This document shows, in pieces, positions 1 through 9,079 of a stretch of DNA of 64,000 bases. A program made the position numbers and the translations under genes. The notes below the pieces were generated by a model that saw only the letters and a program-made list of their open reading frames with translations, ran no database searches and had not been told where the DNA came from. How positions within the stretch are numbered: the stretch's first letter is position 1; every line of letters begins with the position of its first letter. The DNA comes from Amia ocellicauda (Eukaryota > Chordata > Actinopteri > Amiiformes > Amiidae): the NCBI RefSeq assembly GCF_036373705.1, contig NC_089864.1, positions 9,437,501 to 9,501,500 on the forward strand, given 5' to 3'.

Positions 1-170
1 TGTTACATCAATGTTTACATGGAATACATGACACATATGTTGTATCATTGCTATTTTAGGTGCGCTTCCATTTAAAATATGCACTTAGTATACAGCTTGC
101 TATAACCCTTGTCTTTATGGGGATTATTAGTAACTTAAAGTCAATTCATATTATTATTTTATTTTTTCAG

Positions 171-260
171 GCAGACATTGCTAATAATCAAACACAGTCG
201 AGTCATGATGAAAGGAATACAGTAAAAGATGAAGCTGTAGAAGAAACTGAAAACATGAAC
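171..260 (+). CDS. Kinesin acidic-repeat exon, copy 1
   Basis: This 90-nt phase-0 exon follows a TTTTTTCAG acceptor and encodes 30 mostly acidic or polar residues ending ETENMN. Its 5' splice site is GTAAAT, weaker than the GTAAGT of copies 2 and 3. It could be alternatively spliced. Confidence 0.65.
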
Positions 261-3200
261 GTAAATAAAATAATAAAACTAACAATAAACAGACCCCAGC
301 AGTGTGTAAGTGTGATAAAAGAGGTTGCAATGCAGAGGGAATGTATTATTGGTACCCAAGTGGGTAAAACACAATATGTGAATTTGAGGCATGAAGTTTC
401 TAATGATTGACAAGTATAAATTAGTTGTGATTAACAGTTTTTATGAACAATCAGCTCTTCGGATCATAGCTTCCTTGTATTGCATTCCTTTGTTACACCC
501 CTGTGATACCTAAAGTATATCTGTGTATGCTTTGGCCAATGTTCATATTAATAACACAAATTATACAAATATCTCTGTTCAGCTGTTACATCAATGTTTA
601 CATGTTTATATATGTTGTATCAAAAGTCTTTTAGATGCCCTTTCATTTAAAATAACACTTACACTTTGGTATAACCCTCGTCTTTATGGGATTTATTCAA
701 GTCGATTCACATTACTTTTTTTTCCAGTCAGTCATTGCTGATAATCAGACACAGTCAAGTCATGGCGAAGAGGATATAGAAGGAAAAGATGAAGCCGTCG
801 GAGAAATTGAAAACATGAACGTAAGTAAAATAATACAAATAATAACACCCATTTGTTATTAAGTTAAAACTAACCAACAAAAACAAATAACAGAATAACA
901 ATGCTTAAGTGGAAGATATGGAACTTATGGATATTTGAAAATGTCTGTATAACTTAAAGTCAATTCATATTAATATTCTATATTTTTAGGCAGTCATTGC
1001 TGATACTCAAACAGAGTCGAGTCATGATGAAAGGAATACAGTAAAAGATGATGCTGTAGAAGAAACTGAAAACATGAACGTAAGTAAAATAATAATAATA
1101 AGCAACCAAAAAACAAAGAATTGAACAATACTTGTCTGACAAAATCTGTGAATGAAAACTTGAGTTTTAGTGGTACAACACCACCAGAGTAAAGACTGGT
1201 TTGATAAGATGGTACAATTACACTGGTCCTTGTTTGCTTATTGACAATTTGTTTTCTTGGCAATAACTCTCGTCCATTTATGCCTAGATCCCCTTTTTCC
1301 TGTGAGTGCAATGTGGAATTAGAGCTCAAGATGTGATTCTGTGCTGTTGTTATACAGATAATTGCAGCATAATTCAGATCAGTGTGTTGAGGCATATGCT
1401 ACTTTTCTGTTTCACAAGATTTCCTACTTTCGAACACTTTCTCAAGAGACGTCAGTAGCAATTCCACTTTATCTTGGTTTAAATATAGAATTTAATGACT
1501 TCCTTTTAGCAAGGCTAATAATTAGTGTTTAGATGACTGTAAAGTGCCTTGAGACAGTTTATGCATTTGGGGCGCTATAAATGCAAGTCTGATTGATGGA
1601 CTGATTTCAGTGAATTATAAAATGACCAGAGGGCATACTGGGATCCTGGTGTGTGCTTTAAATAATCATTAATTGAAGACATTTGTGATTTGGCATCAGA
1701 TGGGTATTAATTCATTTTAGCAGTGAATTTATTTTATGGGCAGCAGTGTGAGGCTTTGGACTCCTCTGAGTGGAGGGTTGTGGGTTCAATCCCAGGTGCG
1801 GGGCGCTACTGTTGTACCCTTGAGAAAGGTACTGAACCTAGAATGATCCAGTAAAAAGCCAGCTGCATAAATGGGTAATTGTATGTCAAAATAGTGTGAT
1901 CAATTGTCCTTCATAAGAGCGTCTGCTAAGAATAATAATTGAATGTCTTTCATTGAAGGACACAAACAAAGAACCGGAAGACGTTTCTCTGGCTTTTGAC
2001 AGTTTTCTTCATAACAGTGGTAACCTTTATACCTGCTTTAACGAACATGGAATCAGGGTTTACTTAGATGAAGCGAAGGTAGGCTTCAGCCATACATCAT
2101 CCTTTTACTAAAAATACAAGTTGCTTTCTCATATGCTTTTGTGACTCTGTAGGTCTTTTTTTCTGACAGGGGCTCATACCTTTTCCAGATGAATGGTACA
2201 ATGAAGGAAGGTTCCTGAATGGAGCATATGAGGTAAAAAAAGCAAGAAAAATAAGTACGGATCTGTTGTGTGCTTTTGCTGGGGTCATATTTTTCTCTTG
2301 TGTCAGCTAAAAGATGAGCTGTAAAGTTATTGATTAAATGTGTATCTATATGGTATCTAGCTGGTATCCAACCACTGCCAAGCCCCCCCAAGTGGCTGTC
2401 ATCTTGTAAATACTGAGCCAAATGTCCTGGAAGATGGCCGTGCCGGTGGGCTTTACATCCCAGGAAAAGGAATGGTCATGACATACATGTTGGAGGTAAT
2501 TGCATTTCAATGTGGATTTCCTTTCTCAAAGTCTTAGGGTATTAAACAAATAAACAATAAATCATCATTGATTCTTTAAGGAAAGAGCCAACGTCTGCAG
2601 ATACTTCGATGCTTCGTCCGGAACGTGGCTGCTCTTGCCGCTGCAGTGGGAGATGAACTTAGACTTCGTCAGAGAACGGGTCGAGCGAGTAATGGTAAAA
2701 ACACACACTCTTACATTTCTCTGACCTGGGTTTTGTGCTGCATTACCTGATCACAAGGTTAGGTAAGTAACCAATGAATGGAACAGAGGAAAACAACAGA
2801 AATGACTGTAAAGAGTAAAAGTTGCACCATATTCTGCATACAAAGAATTATGCAAATTATTATTTTCTCATTTGTATTTCATTTACTTTACAATTCTGTT
2901 TTTTCCCGTGATTCCGAGGGAGTCCTGCCAGGCCTGGTGGATGAGAAGGAGATCGTGGGAGCCCTCAGACAGTGCAACTATGATTCAGACGAAGTCATTT
3001 TTGTTTATCTTTCCACCTTTGGAGACATTCTTCTGCAGCCACCAGAAGGGGTCAATTCCACAGATGCTAATTCTTTTCGGTAAGCCAGTGTGACAAAATA
3101 AGCCGTCCTCCTTGAATAATGAAATGTATTGAATTCAGTATATTTGTGAACAAAGGCGAAAAAAATAATAAAATGGATTTTATTTAAAATATTGATCAAG

Positions 3201-6200
3201 AACACCGTGAAGATTTAGTATCCAGTGGAGAAGTCCTACAGAAAAGATGAAAGCATTGTTAGTTTTTTAAATCAAACATCCATATATTTCCCTCAAAATG
3301 ACTAATCACAACAGGCCATCACTTGTTATGAAATATAGCTTTGAATAAACAGACACCTAAGAAAAACCGGGGCACATCATTGTAAAGTACAAATGTATTT
3401 TGTGATGTTTTGCCAGTCCAGTGTGCATACTCTTAACATGTTCCTTCATGTCACAAAATACAAAAAAACAATAAAAATGAATAGTATATTTAAAATAACT
3501 AGAAAGTGACATTGTTATTGTTTATTAAAAGGAGTTATATGGAAAAGGACAGAATTATTGAAGATCTTGAGCAGAAACTGCAAGACAAAGAAAAGGAGAT
3601 GGATGACTTGGTCCAGAAGAATAACTATCTGTCCGAAGAGTATAGGTACCTGTCAGAGGACTTGCAGCCCTTATATGGTAGAGTGGCCGAGCTGGAGGCA
3701 GACAAGGAGGAAGCCAGTGAGAAGATCAGAGCACTGCTGGCCACAAGACCCACCGGCCCTGATGCGGACTTGGCTCCCAAACCATCTGTCAACTCCAGCC
3801 AGCTGCTGCAGGTCGGCACGCTGATCAGAGACTTAAACATCGCCAACAAGAGCCTGAGATCCACGGTGAAGCACATGTTCTCCGAAATGGGGCACCAAAT
3901 GGAGCAGCTGTTGAAGGCGGCACTTCGTATGAAAGAGGCCCAGCAGAATTCCACCACTGACTTCGAGGAGCTCCGCTCTCTGTACCGGAGGGAAGCCATG
4001 GAGAGGAAGGCGCTCTACAATAAGCTGCAGGAGCTGTGCGGAAATATCCGGGTGTTCTGTCGCTGCAGGGGTGACTCGGCGGCCGACACCTGCCTGGATG
4101 TCCCTTCTGATGAAGAAGTTATTGTAAACCAAAAGGGATCAAAAAAGACGTTCTTCTTTGACAAAGTGTATCCTTCCAGTGCTACGCAGGTAGAGAATCT
4201 CTGCACAAGGCTCTGACCATGTCTGTCATCATATAACTGTTACTGAAAGACACCATGTGCCAGTGTAGATGTATCTAAAAGTGGTACAGTACCAGTGTTA
4301 AGGTTTTAAATTGGTATTCTGTGACTCAACAGAACTGTTGCTTTTGACCAAAAATCTAAATGAACACTAATACTAAAATTTAACAGCATCTGTTTGCTTC
4401 AAGCTTTGATTGGATTGCGAAATCTGTGGAGAGTGATCAAACATAGAACTTGTGTATTACCATGCTTCAACTCATTTAAATTGAACACCTTGATTTTCTT
4501 TACAGGAAGAAGTGTTTAACGAAGCCCGTGCGATCATCACCTCCTGTGTGGATGGATATAACGTCTGTATACTGGCGTACGGGCAGACAGGCTCTGGGAA
4601 GACATACACGATGATGGGTCCCAAAGGAAATCCAGGAGTGAACATCAGGTCATTAAAAATGAAACAGTATTAAATAGGGTAGCAGGTAACTGAAAAGGGG
4701 ATGCAAGTCATTAGTGAAGTCAAAATACAACTTTATTCTGCACTAATAAGAAATATTGAAAATAACCCATCTTAAACCACAAAGGTCATGCTCTTTTATT
4801 AGTTGTGCACAAAAGATCTCTTACTACCTGCTAGTGCAGCAAGAGACTGCCCAGGTCAATAGGGTGCTATAACAGAGTAACAGGTTTTGCGAGATCCCAT
4901 CAATAGACCAATGGCTGTTCATTTATCTTTATACGTGCAGGTCAATCAGGGAGCTTTTACATATCTGTAAACAGAGAGAAACGATCACGTATGTACTCAA
5001 GGTATGTTTGAATAATGAGCCATGTCAGCTTACAGGAAATTAGTACCTTGGAAGAGAGTTAATGTAAAACACCTTCCAGAGAAACATGAGAGATTCGGGA
5101 GTATTTATTTTTTCATTACGAGGCACCAAAAACAGTTTTCTGCTGCTGAATTATGAGAAATATATATCTAGAGTAGCGACACTGCAATCAAAATAAAGTC
5201 CAACCGTAACCGGATTGGAAGAGTATAATACCAGACATTAATTATTTTTTATTTTCACCCTTTCCATTTTTTGTAATTATAGCAAGACGGCTCAGACAGA
5301 TGGGTTTGAGTCTGCTGGGCATGAAGGGTGGTAATTAATGTGCGTCTGCCATGAAAATAATAATTATGAACAGAATCAGTAACCTTGTCCTCAAATGATC
5401 CCTTTACACAAACTTTATTGCCTATTTTTTTCTTTTCAGATCTCCATGTTAGAGATTTACAACGAAAGCCTTAATGACCTCTTAGCCCTAAATCAAACCA
5501 GTCAGCTGGAGATTCAGACTCGGGGCAAAGCCGTCACAGTCCATGGCTTGACGCAGATCGAAGTGAACACCGAAGACGACATACTGAACATCGTGGAGCT
5601 TGGAGAACAAAACAGAACCACAGCTTCGACCAAAATTAACATTGAGAGGTATCAGGACATGTGCGGTTTTGATTCTTACGAGTTAAACTTGTGATCTATG
5701 GACATTCAGGCTGCATTTCTTAACTCAGTGCTTTACTTATTCTCACCATGCACTGCCCTGTAACTGATCTTTCATCCCGCTGCTCAGCTCGCGCTCTCAC
5801 CTCATCGTGACCCTCCACGTGGACGGCACAGACAGCGCGTCCGGCGTCACGTCCCATGGCTCGCTCATGCTGTGTGACTTGGCCGGGTCAGAGCGCATCT
5901 CCAAGACCGAGGCGACGGGGCAGAGGCTGGTGGAAGCAGCGGCCATAAACAAATCCCTCACGTCTCTGGGGCAGGTGAGCCACAGCACCCGACAGGGCTT
6001 GAGCTGAGGCTGGCGATACGAACGGAACATATCTACTGTGGCTTTAGTTTCCATCATATGTTCAATACATGCGTGTGGCTGGTTTTAACACAATACACGT
6101 CTTTGTCCTCTCATCAGGTTTTCAGCGCTTTGAAGTGCAACGCGCTACACGTGCCCTTCAGGAACTCGAAGCTCACACGCCTGCTTCAGCCTTCGCTCAG

Positions 6201-6451
6201 TGGAGATGCCAAGGTACCGCTTCTTTTCCTTTATTACATCAGCTTGAGTTATCATCACCATTATCCAGTGGACGCTTTCATTGACTTACTTCATTTGTGT
6301 GATTATAAAGGCCTGTGTGTTTCTGAACGTCAGTCCGGACATGAACAACTTGGCGGAGACTCTCAGCACACTTCAGTTTGGTTCCTCAATTCGGCAGGTG
6401 GAACTGGGTAGAGCTACACAACATACAAGTCCTGGGCGTGACACACAATGA
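171..6451 (+). CDS. Kinesin-14-type (C-terminal motor) kinesin, 3' part of gene
   Basis: Minus-end-directed microtubule motors of the kinesin-14 type carry the motor at the C-terminus, just after a coiled coil and a [15 protein letters not shown] neck. Here 15 exons join in frame: 171-260, 728-820, 990-1079, 1959-2078, 2170-2232, 2418-2495, 2581-2694, 2919-3079, 3532-4189, 4506-4648, 4941-5001, 5440-5648, 5788-5974, 6118-6213, 6311-6451, giving 767 residues with the 5' end outside the window. In order they encode three acidic 30-31 residue repeats, an unrecognised module of about 190 residues, a coiled coil, the neck [12 protein letters not shown]-loop GQTGSGKT, switch I SSRSH and switch II DLAGSE. 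The neck ends RCRG instead of the usual RVRP. All motor motifs look intact, so I infer a working motor. It does not look like KIF25; I give no symbol. It runs convergently towards ZNF277. Confidence 0.85.
728..820 (+). CDS. Kinesin acidic-repeat exon, copy 2
   Basis: This 93-nt phase-0 exon has a TTTTCCAG acceptor and GTAAGT donor. It is a diverged duplicate of copy 1, with one extra codon in the middle (about residues 15-19) and the same IENMN end. The flanking intron is duplicated too. Confidence 0.7.
990..1079 (+). CDS. Kinesin acidic-repeat exon, copy 3
   Basis: This 90-nt phase-0 exon has a TTTTTAG acceptor and GTAAGT donor. It is closer in sequence to copy 1 than to copy 2, and about 30 bases of intron before it also match the intron before copy 1. 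Confidence 0.7.
1534..1600 (+). repeat. Retroelement 3'-tail fragment
   Basis: The string AAAGTGCCTTGAGACAGTTT followed by GGCGCTATAAATGCAAGT and TGATTGAT resembles the AAAGCGC...GCGCTATATAAA tails common to fish LINEs and SINEs. Family not determined. Confidence 0.5.
1738..1945 (+). mobile_element. tRNA-derived SINE
   Basis: Starts with GGGCAGCAGTGTGAGGC and has a pol III B-box-like GGTTCAATCCC at 1783-1793, as in tRNA-headed SINEs. It ends with the GAGCGTCTGCTAAG tail and AATAAT. This head and tail are typical of fish SINEs. It lies in the sense orientation in a kinesin intron. Confidence 0.75.
1959..2078 (+). CDS. Kinesin exon, start of unrecognised N-terminal module
   Basis: A 120-nt phase-0 exon (acceptor TTGAAG, donor GTAGGC) encoding 40 residues with [17 protein letters not shown]. 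No family recognised; it begins the globular-looking module before the coiled coil. Confidence 0.75.
2170..2232 (+). CDS. Kinesin exon
   Basis: A 63-nt phase-0 exon (acceptor TGACAG, donor GTAAAA) encoding 21 residues including [15 protein letters not shown]. Confidence 0.75.
2418..2495 (+). CDS. Kinesin exon
   Basis: A 78-nt phase-0 exon (acceptor ACTGAG, donor GTAATT) encoding 26 residues including [17 protein letters not shown]. Confidence 0.75.
2581..2694 (+). CDS. Kinesin exon
   Basis: A 114-nt phase-0 exon (acceptor TTTAAG, donor GTAAAA) encoding 38 residues including [19 protein letters not shown]. The aromatic and hydrophobic pattern suggests a folded domain. Confidence 0.8.
2919..3079 (+). 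CDS. Kinesin exon, end of N-terminal module
   Basis: A 161-nt exon (acceptor TCCGAG, donor GTAAGC) ending in phase 2. The segment [20 protein letters not shown] has the look of a UBA-like helical motif, which is only a resemblance by eye. Confidence 0.8.
3080..3531 (+). other. Kinesin intron
   Basis: A 452-bp AT-rich intron joining the N-terminal module to the coiled-coil exon. No other feature seen. Confidence 0.8.
3532..4189 (+). CDS. Kinesin exon: coiled coil, neck and start of motor
   Basis: This 658-nt exon is the largest in the gene. It encodes about 160 residues of charged heptad-like sequence (coiled-coil stalk), the kinesin-14 neck [11 protein letters not shown], and the first motor strand with [13 protein letters not shown]. 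It ends in phase 0 at donor GTAGAG. Confidence 0.92.
4190..4505 (+). other. Kinesin intron
   Basis: A 316-bp intron in phase 0 with a TTCTTTACAG acceptor. Nothing else recognised. Confidence 0.8.
4506..4648 (+). CDS. Kinesin motor exon with P-loop
   Basis: Encodes [20 protein letters not shown]; the nucleotide-binding P-loop GQTGSGKT is at 4581-4604. The exon ends in phase 2 at a non-ideal donor, GTCATT. Confidence 0.93.
4941..5001 (+). CDS. Kinesin motor exon
   Basis: A 61-nt exon between a GTGCAG acceptor and a GTATGT donor, encoding [20 protein letters not shown]. It joins in frame with both neighbours. Confidence 0.9.
5002..5439 (+). other. Kinesin intron
   Basis: A 438-bp intron with donor GTATGT and a strong pyrimidine tract before the acceptor CAG at 5437-5439. 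Nothing else recognised. Confidence 0.8.
5440..5648 (+). CDS. Kinesin motor exon
   Basis: Encodes [15 protein letters not shown], the typical E-I-Y-N-E strand and helix of kinesin motors, and ends in phase 2 inside the switch I serine codon. Confidence 0.93.
5788..5974 (+). CDS. Kinesin motor exon with switch I and switch II
   Basis: Completes switch I SSRSH and carries switch II DLAGSE at 5876-5893, then INKSLTSLG. Unusually GC-rich compared with its neighbours. Confidence 0.95.
6118..6213 (+). CDS. Kinesin motor exon
   Basis: Encodes [20 protein letters not shown], the conserved microtubule-binding loop and helix region of kinesin motors. Phase 0 at both ends. Confidence 0.93.
6311..6451 (+). 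CDS. Kinesin last coding exon (C-terminus)
   Basis: Encodes the last motor helix ([20 protein letters not shown]), then LGRATQH and a short tail to TGA at 6449-6451. A possible donor at 6408 (GTAGAG) offers another end that splices to 6770 and stops at 6796-6798. Which is used cannot be told from sequence. Confidence 0.75.
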   Translation, partial: ACVFLNVSPDMNNLAETLSTLQFGSSIRQVELGRATQHTSPGRDTQ

Positions 6452-6769
6452 CATGCATAGCTCCTAATGGTTAATACACATAGACATAGTTTTTGCAAAT
6501 TAATTCTCCCTATATAAAACTTTATATATATTGTTAACAGAATAGGTTTCGTAAGGATTTCTCAATGTGTTCAGAGGTTTAAATATGAACTGAAGGTGTT
6601 CTTTGTGTTCACTGAAGTGTATCAAAACAGTACTGTGTTTGATTGTCTTGTGTTTGGAATTAAAAATGAAAGTATTTGATCATCTATTTGACAACCTGCT
6701 TATGATTTTGTATGTAACTGTTCAGATAAATGAATTCCGTTTGTATTCTGCTTCATAACACTCTTTCAG

Positions 6770-7024
6770 GGTCCCCCCCCCCAGCTGAAGCACTTTAGGA
6801 TCGTATACCCTAATGCAGAGACCAGATCAAACCAGACCATCCAGCTCAAATATCAGAAGAGATTTAGATATTTTTTTCTTCTGCAGCAGGGAGGGAAAGT
6901 GTACAAATAATTCAGACCCAAGTTGTGCTCCCATTGTGCGCTATGATCTCCAGGATCATAAGGAAGCTCATATTGATCAGCTGAGAGCACTGAATATAGA
7001 CGGCTTAAGCACTTATGATTTCTG
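6770..7024 (+). other. Possible alternative 3' exon of the kinesin gene
   Basis: A CTCTTTCAG acceptor precedes 6770, followed by C10. Joined to the donor at 6408 it gives a stop at 6796-6798. A second acceptor-like TTCTTCTGCAG near 6889 precedes an open stretch that reads VRYDLQDHKEAHIDQLRAL and ends in TGA at 7023-7025, but I could not join it in frame to the motor. Confidence 0.35.
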
Positions 7025-7105
7025 ATGGCTTCGACTTAATAAGAACCTATGGGAATGTTTATTTTTTTATTTTTTCATTGGCAGAAATGTTTCGATTGCA
7101 AAGAA

Positions 7106-7111
7106 AATAAA
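7106..7111 (+). promoter_or_regulatory. Poly(A) signal, kinesin gene
   Basis: An AATAAA hexamer, about 650 bp after the kinesin stop and the only good one before the transposon. Confidence 0.55.
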
Positions 7112-7364
7112 AATAACTTAAAACCATGATATCCCTGTTGCAGACATGTTAGACTCTTCTGCTGATTCTCGACTGTGGTCTGAAACAACATTTTCATAAC
7201 ATCTGCATTAGTTTATGTATATATTATGCATCTTATCTATCACTTCATCAATACTTCTATAAGTATTGTAATTCCTCCAGGAGCTATTTTTACAGCCCCT
7301 GAGCTATGATATGGTGCCCGACTCTAGAGCTAAGAGAAGATCCAACAAAATTAACCTACTTATA

Positions 7365-7393
7365 CACTCACCTAAAGGATTATTAGGAACACC
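7365..7393 (+). repeat. Left terminal inverted repeat, transposon copy A
   Basis: A 29-bp repeat starting CACTCACCTAAAGG and ending GGAACACC, next to a TA dinucleotide. Confidence 0.93.
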
Positions 7394-7512
7394 TGTTCAA
7401 TTTCTCATTAATGCAATTATCTAACCAACCAATCACATGGCAGTTGCTTCAATGCATTTAGGGGTGTGGTCCTGGTCAAGACAATCTCCTGAACTCCAAA
7501 CTGAATGTCTGA

Positions 7513-8553
7513 ATGGGAAAGAAAGGTGATTTAAGTAATTTTGAGCGTGGCATGGTTGTTGGTGCCAGATGGGCCGGTCTGAGTATTTCACAATCTGCTC
7601 AGTTACTGGGATTTTCACGCACAACCATTTCTAGGGTTTACAAAGAATGGTGTGAAAAGGGAAAAACATCCAGTATGCGGCAGTCCTGTGGGCGAAAATG
7701 CCTTGTTGATGCTAGAGGTCAGAGGAGAATGGGCCGACTGATTCAAGCTGATAGAAGAGCAACTTTGACTGAAATAACCACTCGTTACAACCGAGGTATG
7801 CAGCAAAGCATTTGTGAAGCCACAACACGTACAACCTTGAGGCGGATGGGCTACAACAGCAGAAGACCCCACCGGGTACCACTCATCTCCACTACAAATA
7901 GGAAAAAGAGGCTACAATTTGCACAAGCTCACCAAAATTGGACAGTTGAAGACTGGAAAAATGTTGCCTGGTCTGATGAGTCTCGATTTCTGTTGAGACA
8001 TTCAGATGGTAGAGTCAGAATTTGGCGTAAACAGAATGAGAACATGGATCCATCATGCCTTGTTACCACTGTGCAGGCTGGTGGTGGTGGTGTAATGGTG
8101 TGGGGGATGTTTTCTTGGCACACTTTAGGCCCCTTAGTGCCAATTGGGCATCGTTTAAATGCCACGGCCTACCTGAGCATGGTTTCTGACCATGTCCATC
8201 CCTTTATGACCACCATGTACCCATCCTCTGATGGCTACTTCCAGCAGGATAATGCACCATGTCACCAAGGTCGAATCATTTCAAATTGGTTTCTTGAACA
8301 TGACAATGAGTTCACTGTACTAAACTGGCCCCCACAGTCACCAGATCTCAACCCAATAGAGCATCTTTGGGATGTGGTGGAACGGGAGCTTCGTGCCCTG
8401 GATGTGCATCCCACAAATCTCCATCAACTGCAAGATGCTATCCTATCAATATGGGCCAACATTTCTAAAGAATGCTTTCAGCACCTTGTTGAATCAATGC
8501 CACGTAGAATTAAGGCAGTTCTGAAGGCGAAAGGGGGTCAAACACAGTATTAG
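7513..8553 (+). CDS. Tc1/mariner transposase, DD36E, intact
   Basis: Cut-and-paste DNA transposase of 346 residues, acting in the nucleus on the element's terminal repeats. The N-terminal helix-turn-helix part includes SISQSAQLLGFSRTTISRVY (residues 24-43), with a CGRK basic motif near 59-62. The DDE catalytic core has D155 in WSDESRF, GGGGVMVWG at 189-198, D246 in QQDNAPCH and E283 in [11 protein letters not shown]. All three catalytic acids are present and there are no internal stops. The start at 7513 follows the family's usual short N-terminus (MGKKGDLSNFERG). Length is normal for the superfamily. Confidence 0.95.
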   Translation: MGKKGDLSNFERGMVVGARWAGLSISQSAQLLGFSRTTISRVYKEWCEKGKTSSMRQSCGRKCLVDARGQRRMGRLIQADRRATLTEITTRYNRGMQQSICEATTRTTLRRMGYNSRRPHRVPLISTTNRKKRLQFAQAHQNWTVEDWKNVAWSDESRFLLRHSDGRVRIWRKQNENMDPSCLVTTVQAGGGGVMVWGMFSWHTLGPLVPIGHRLNATAYLSMVSDHVHPFMTTMYPSSDGYFQQDNAPCHQGRIISNWFLEHDNEFTVLNWPPQSPDLNPIEHLWDVVERELRALDVHPTNLHQLQDAILSIWANISKECFQHLVESMPRRIKAVLKAKGGQTQY

Positions 8554-8556
8554 TAT

Positions 8557-8585
8557 GGTGTTCCTAATAATCCTTTAGGTGAGTG
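8557..8585 (-). repeat. Right terminal inverted repeat, transposon copy A
   Basis: Exact 29-bp inverse of the left repeat, followed by TA at 8586-8587. Confidence 0.93.
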
Positions 8586-8892
8586 TATATAGTGTGGATA
8601 AAAACAACAACAAAAAACATTGGATTCATATTTACAGATTTTATTGATACATTAATCAGAGGGTTTCAAGTTCTCAAGGCAGTGTAATAAAGATTCGGAG
8701 AGGATAGAATACAGAGACCATGATATTTAAGCATTTACAAAAAAAAGTAATAAAATATTTGGGGACACTTCTTTTAAATACTTGTGAAACAGCATTTATA
8801 GTTCCCAGTTAATCAGGTTCCATCCCAATGTGGGTGCCAAATGTATTCATCACGGACACACAGACAAACAACAGAACACACTGCTCTTTACT
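8586..8892 (-). other. ZNF277: ZNF277 3' UTR
   Basis: Sequence from the ZNF277 stop codon to the transposon. It contains a poly(A) signal on the minus strand and nothing else of note. Confidence 0.7.
8640..8645 (-). promoter_or_regulatory. ZNF277: Poly(A) signal, ZNF277
   Basis: AATAAA on the minus strand, about 250 bp past the stop codon and only 54 bp from the transposon edge. Confidence 0.6.
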
Positions 8893-9079
8893 CTAGCTTG
8901 TGCTGTTCTTCCCTTTGAGCAACTGTTTCAGTACACTTGTCTGCTTAAGAGCTTTCAGGTTTGAAATGTCTTCAGCAATTACAGGGACGTCTCTGCCATC
9001 TCCAGCGCCTTCCGATTCGTTCTCGCTGTCAGACAGGGCGCAGAGGAAGGCGTCGTTCTCATAGGTCGGGAAATAATAC
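8893..9079 (-). CDS. ZNF277: ZNF277 exon 12 (C-terminus)
   Basis: Encodes [19 protein letters not shown], an acidic stretch and a lysine-rich end, with TAG at 8893-8895. The last seven or so residues extend past the conserved LKQ-S-L-QLL end. Confidence 0.95.

Larger units (their letters stand above)
1080..1958 (+). other. Kinesin intron with retroelement remnants
   Basis: Intron between acidic-repeat copy 3 and the next exon. It contains a probable LINE 3'-end fragment and a tRNA-type SINE, listed separately. The rest shows nothing I can name. Confidence 0.7.
6452..7364 (+). other. Kinesin 3' UTR and short intergenic stretch
   Basis: Downstream of the TGA. It includes a possible alternative 3' exon from 6770, an open stretch at 6813-7025, and a poly(A) signal at 7106. 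The transposon starts at 7365. Confidence 0.65.
7365..8585 (+). mobile_element. Intact Tc1/mariner transposon, DD36E type (copy A)
   Basis: A 1221-bp element flanked by TA on both sides (7363-7364 and 8586-8587), the target duplication expected for this superfamily. Its 29-bp terminal inverted repeats begin CACTCACCTAAAGG and are identical at both ends. One uninterrupted 346-codon transposase gene fills most of it. Catalytic spacing D155, D246, E283 leaves 36 residues between the last two, the hallmark of the DD36E (Incomer) group rather than classical DD34E Tc1. Intact ends and reading frame suggest recent insertion and possible activity. It sits between the convergent 3' ends of the kinesin gene and ZNF277. 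A second copy lies at 59923-60964. Confidence 0.93.

Noticed and set aside
1783..1793. tRNA-like B box suggesting a tRNA gene
   Set aside because: No cloverleaf or anticodon arm could be formed; the context is a SINE with a known type of tail.
171..6451. Assigning the kinesin to KIF25
   Set aside because: The motor motifs and N-terminal architecture differ from what I know of KIF25, which has a diverged motor and lacks this N-terminal module.
7929..8165. Minus-strand open frame inside the transposon, repeated identically in copy B
   Set aside because: It is the antisense shadow of the transposase gene; its conservation merely reflects copying of the element.
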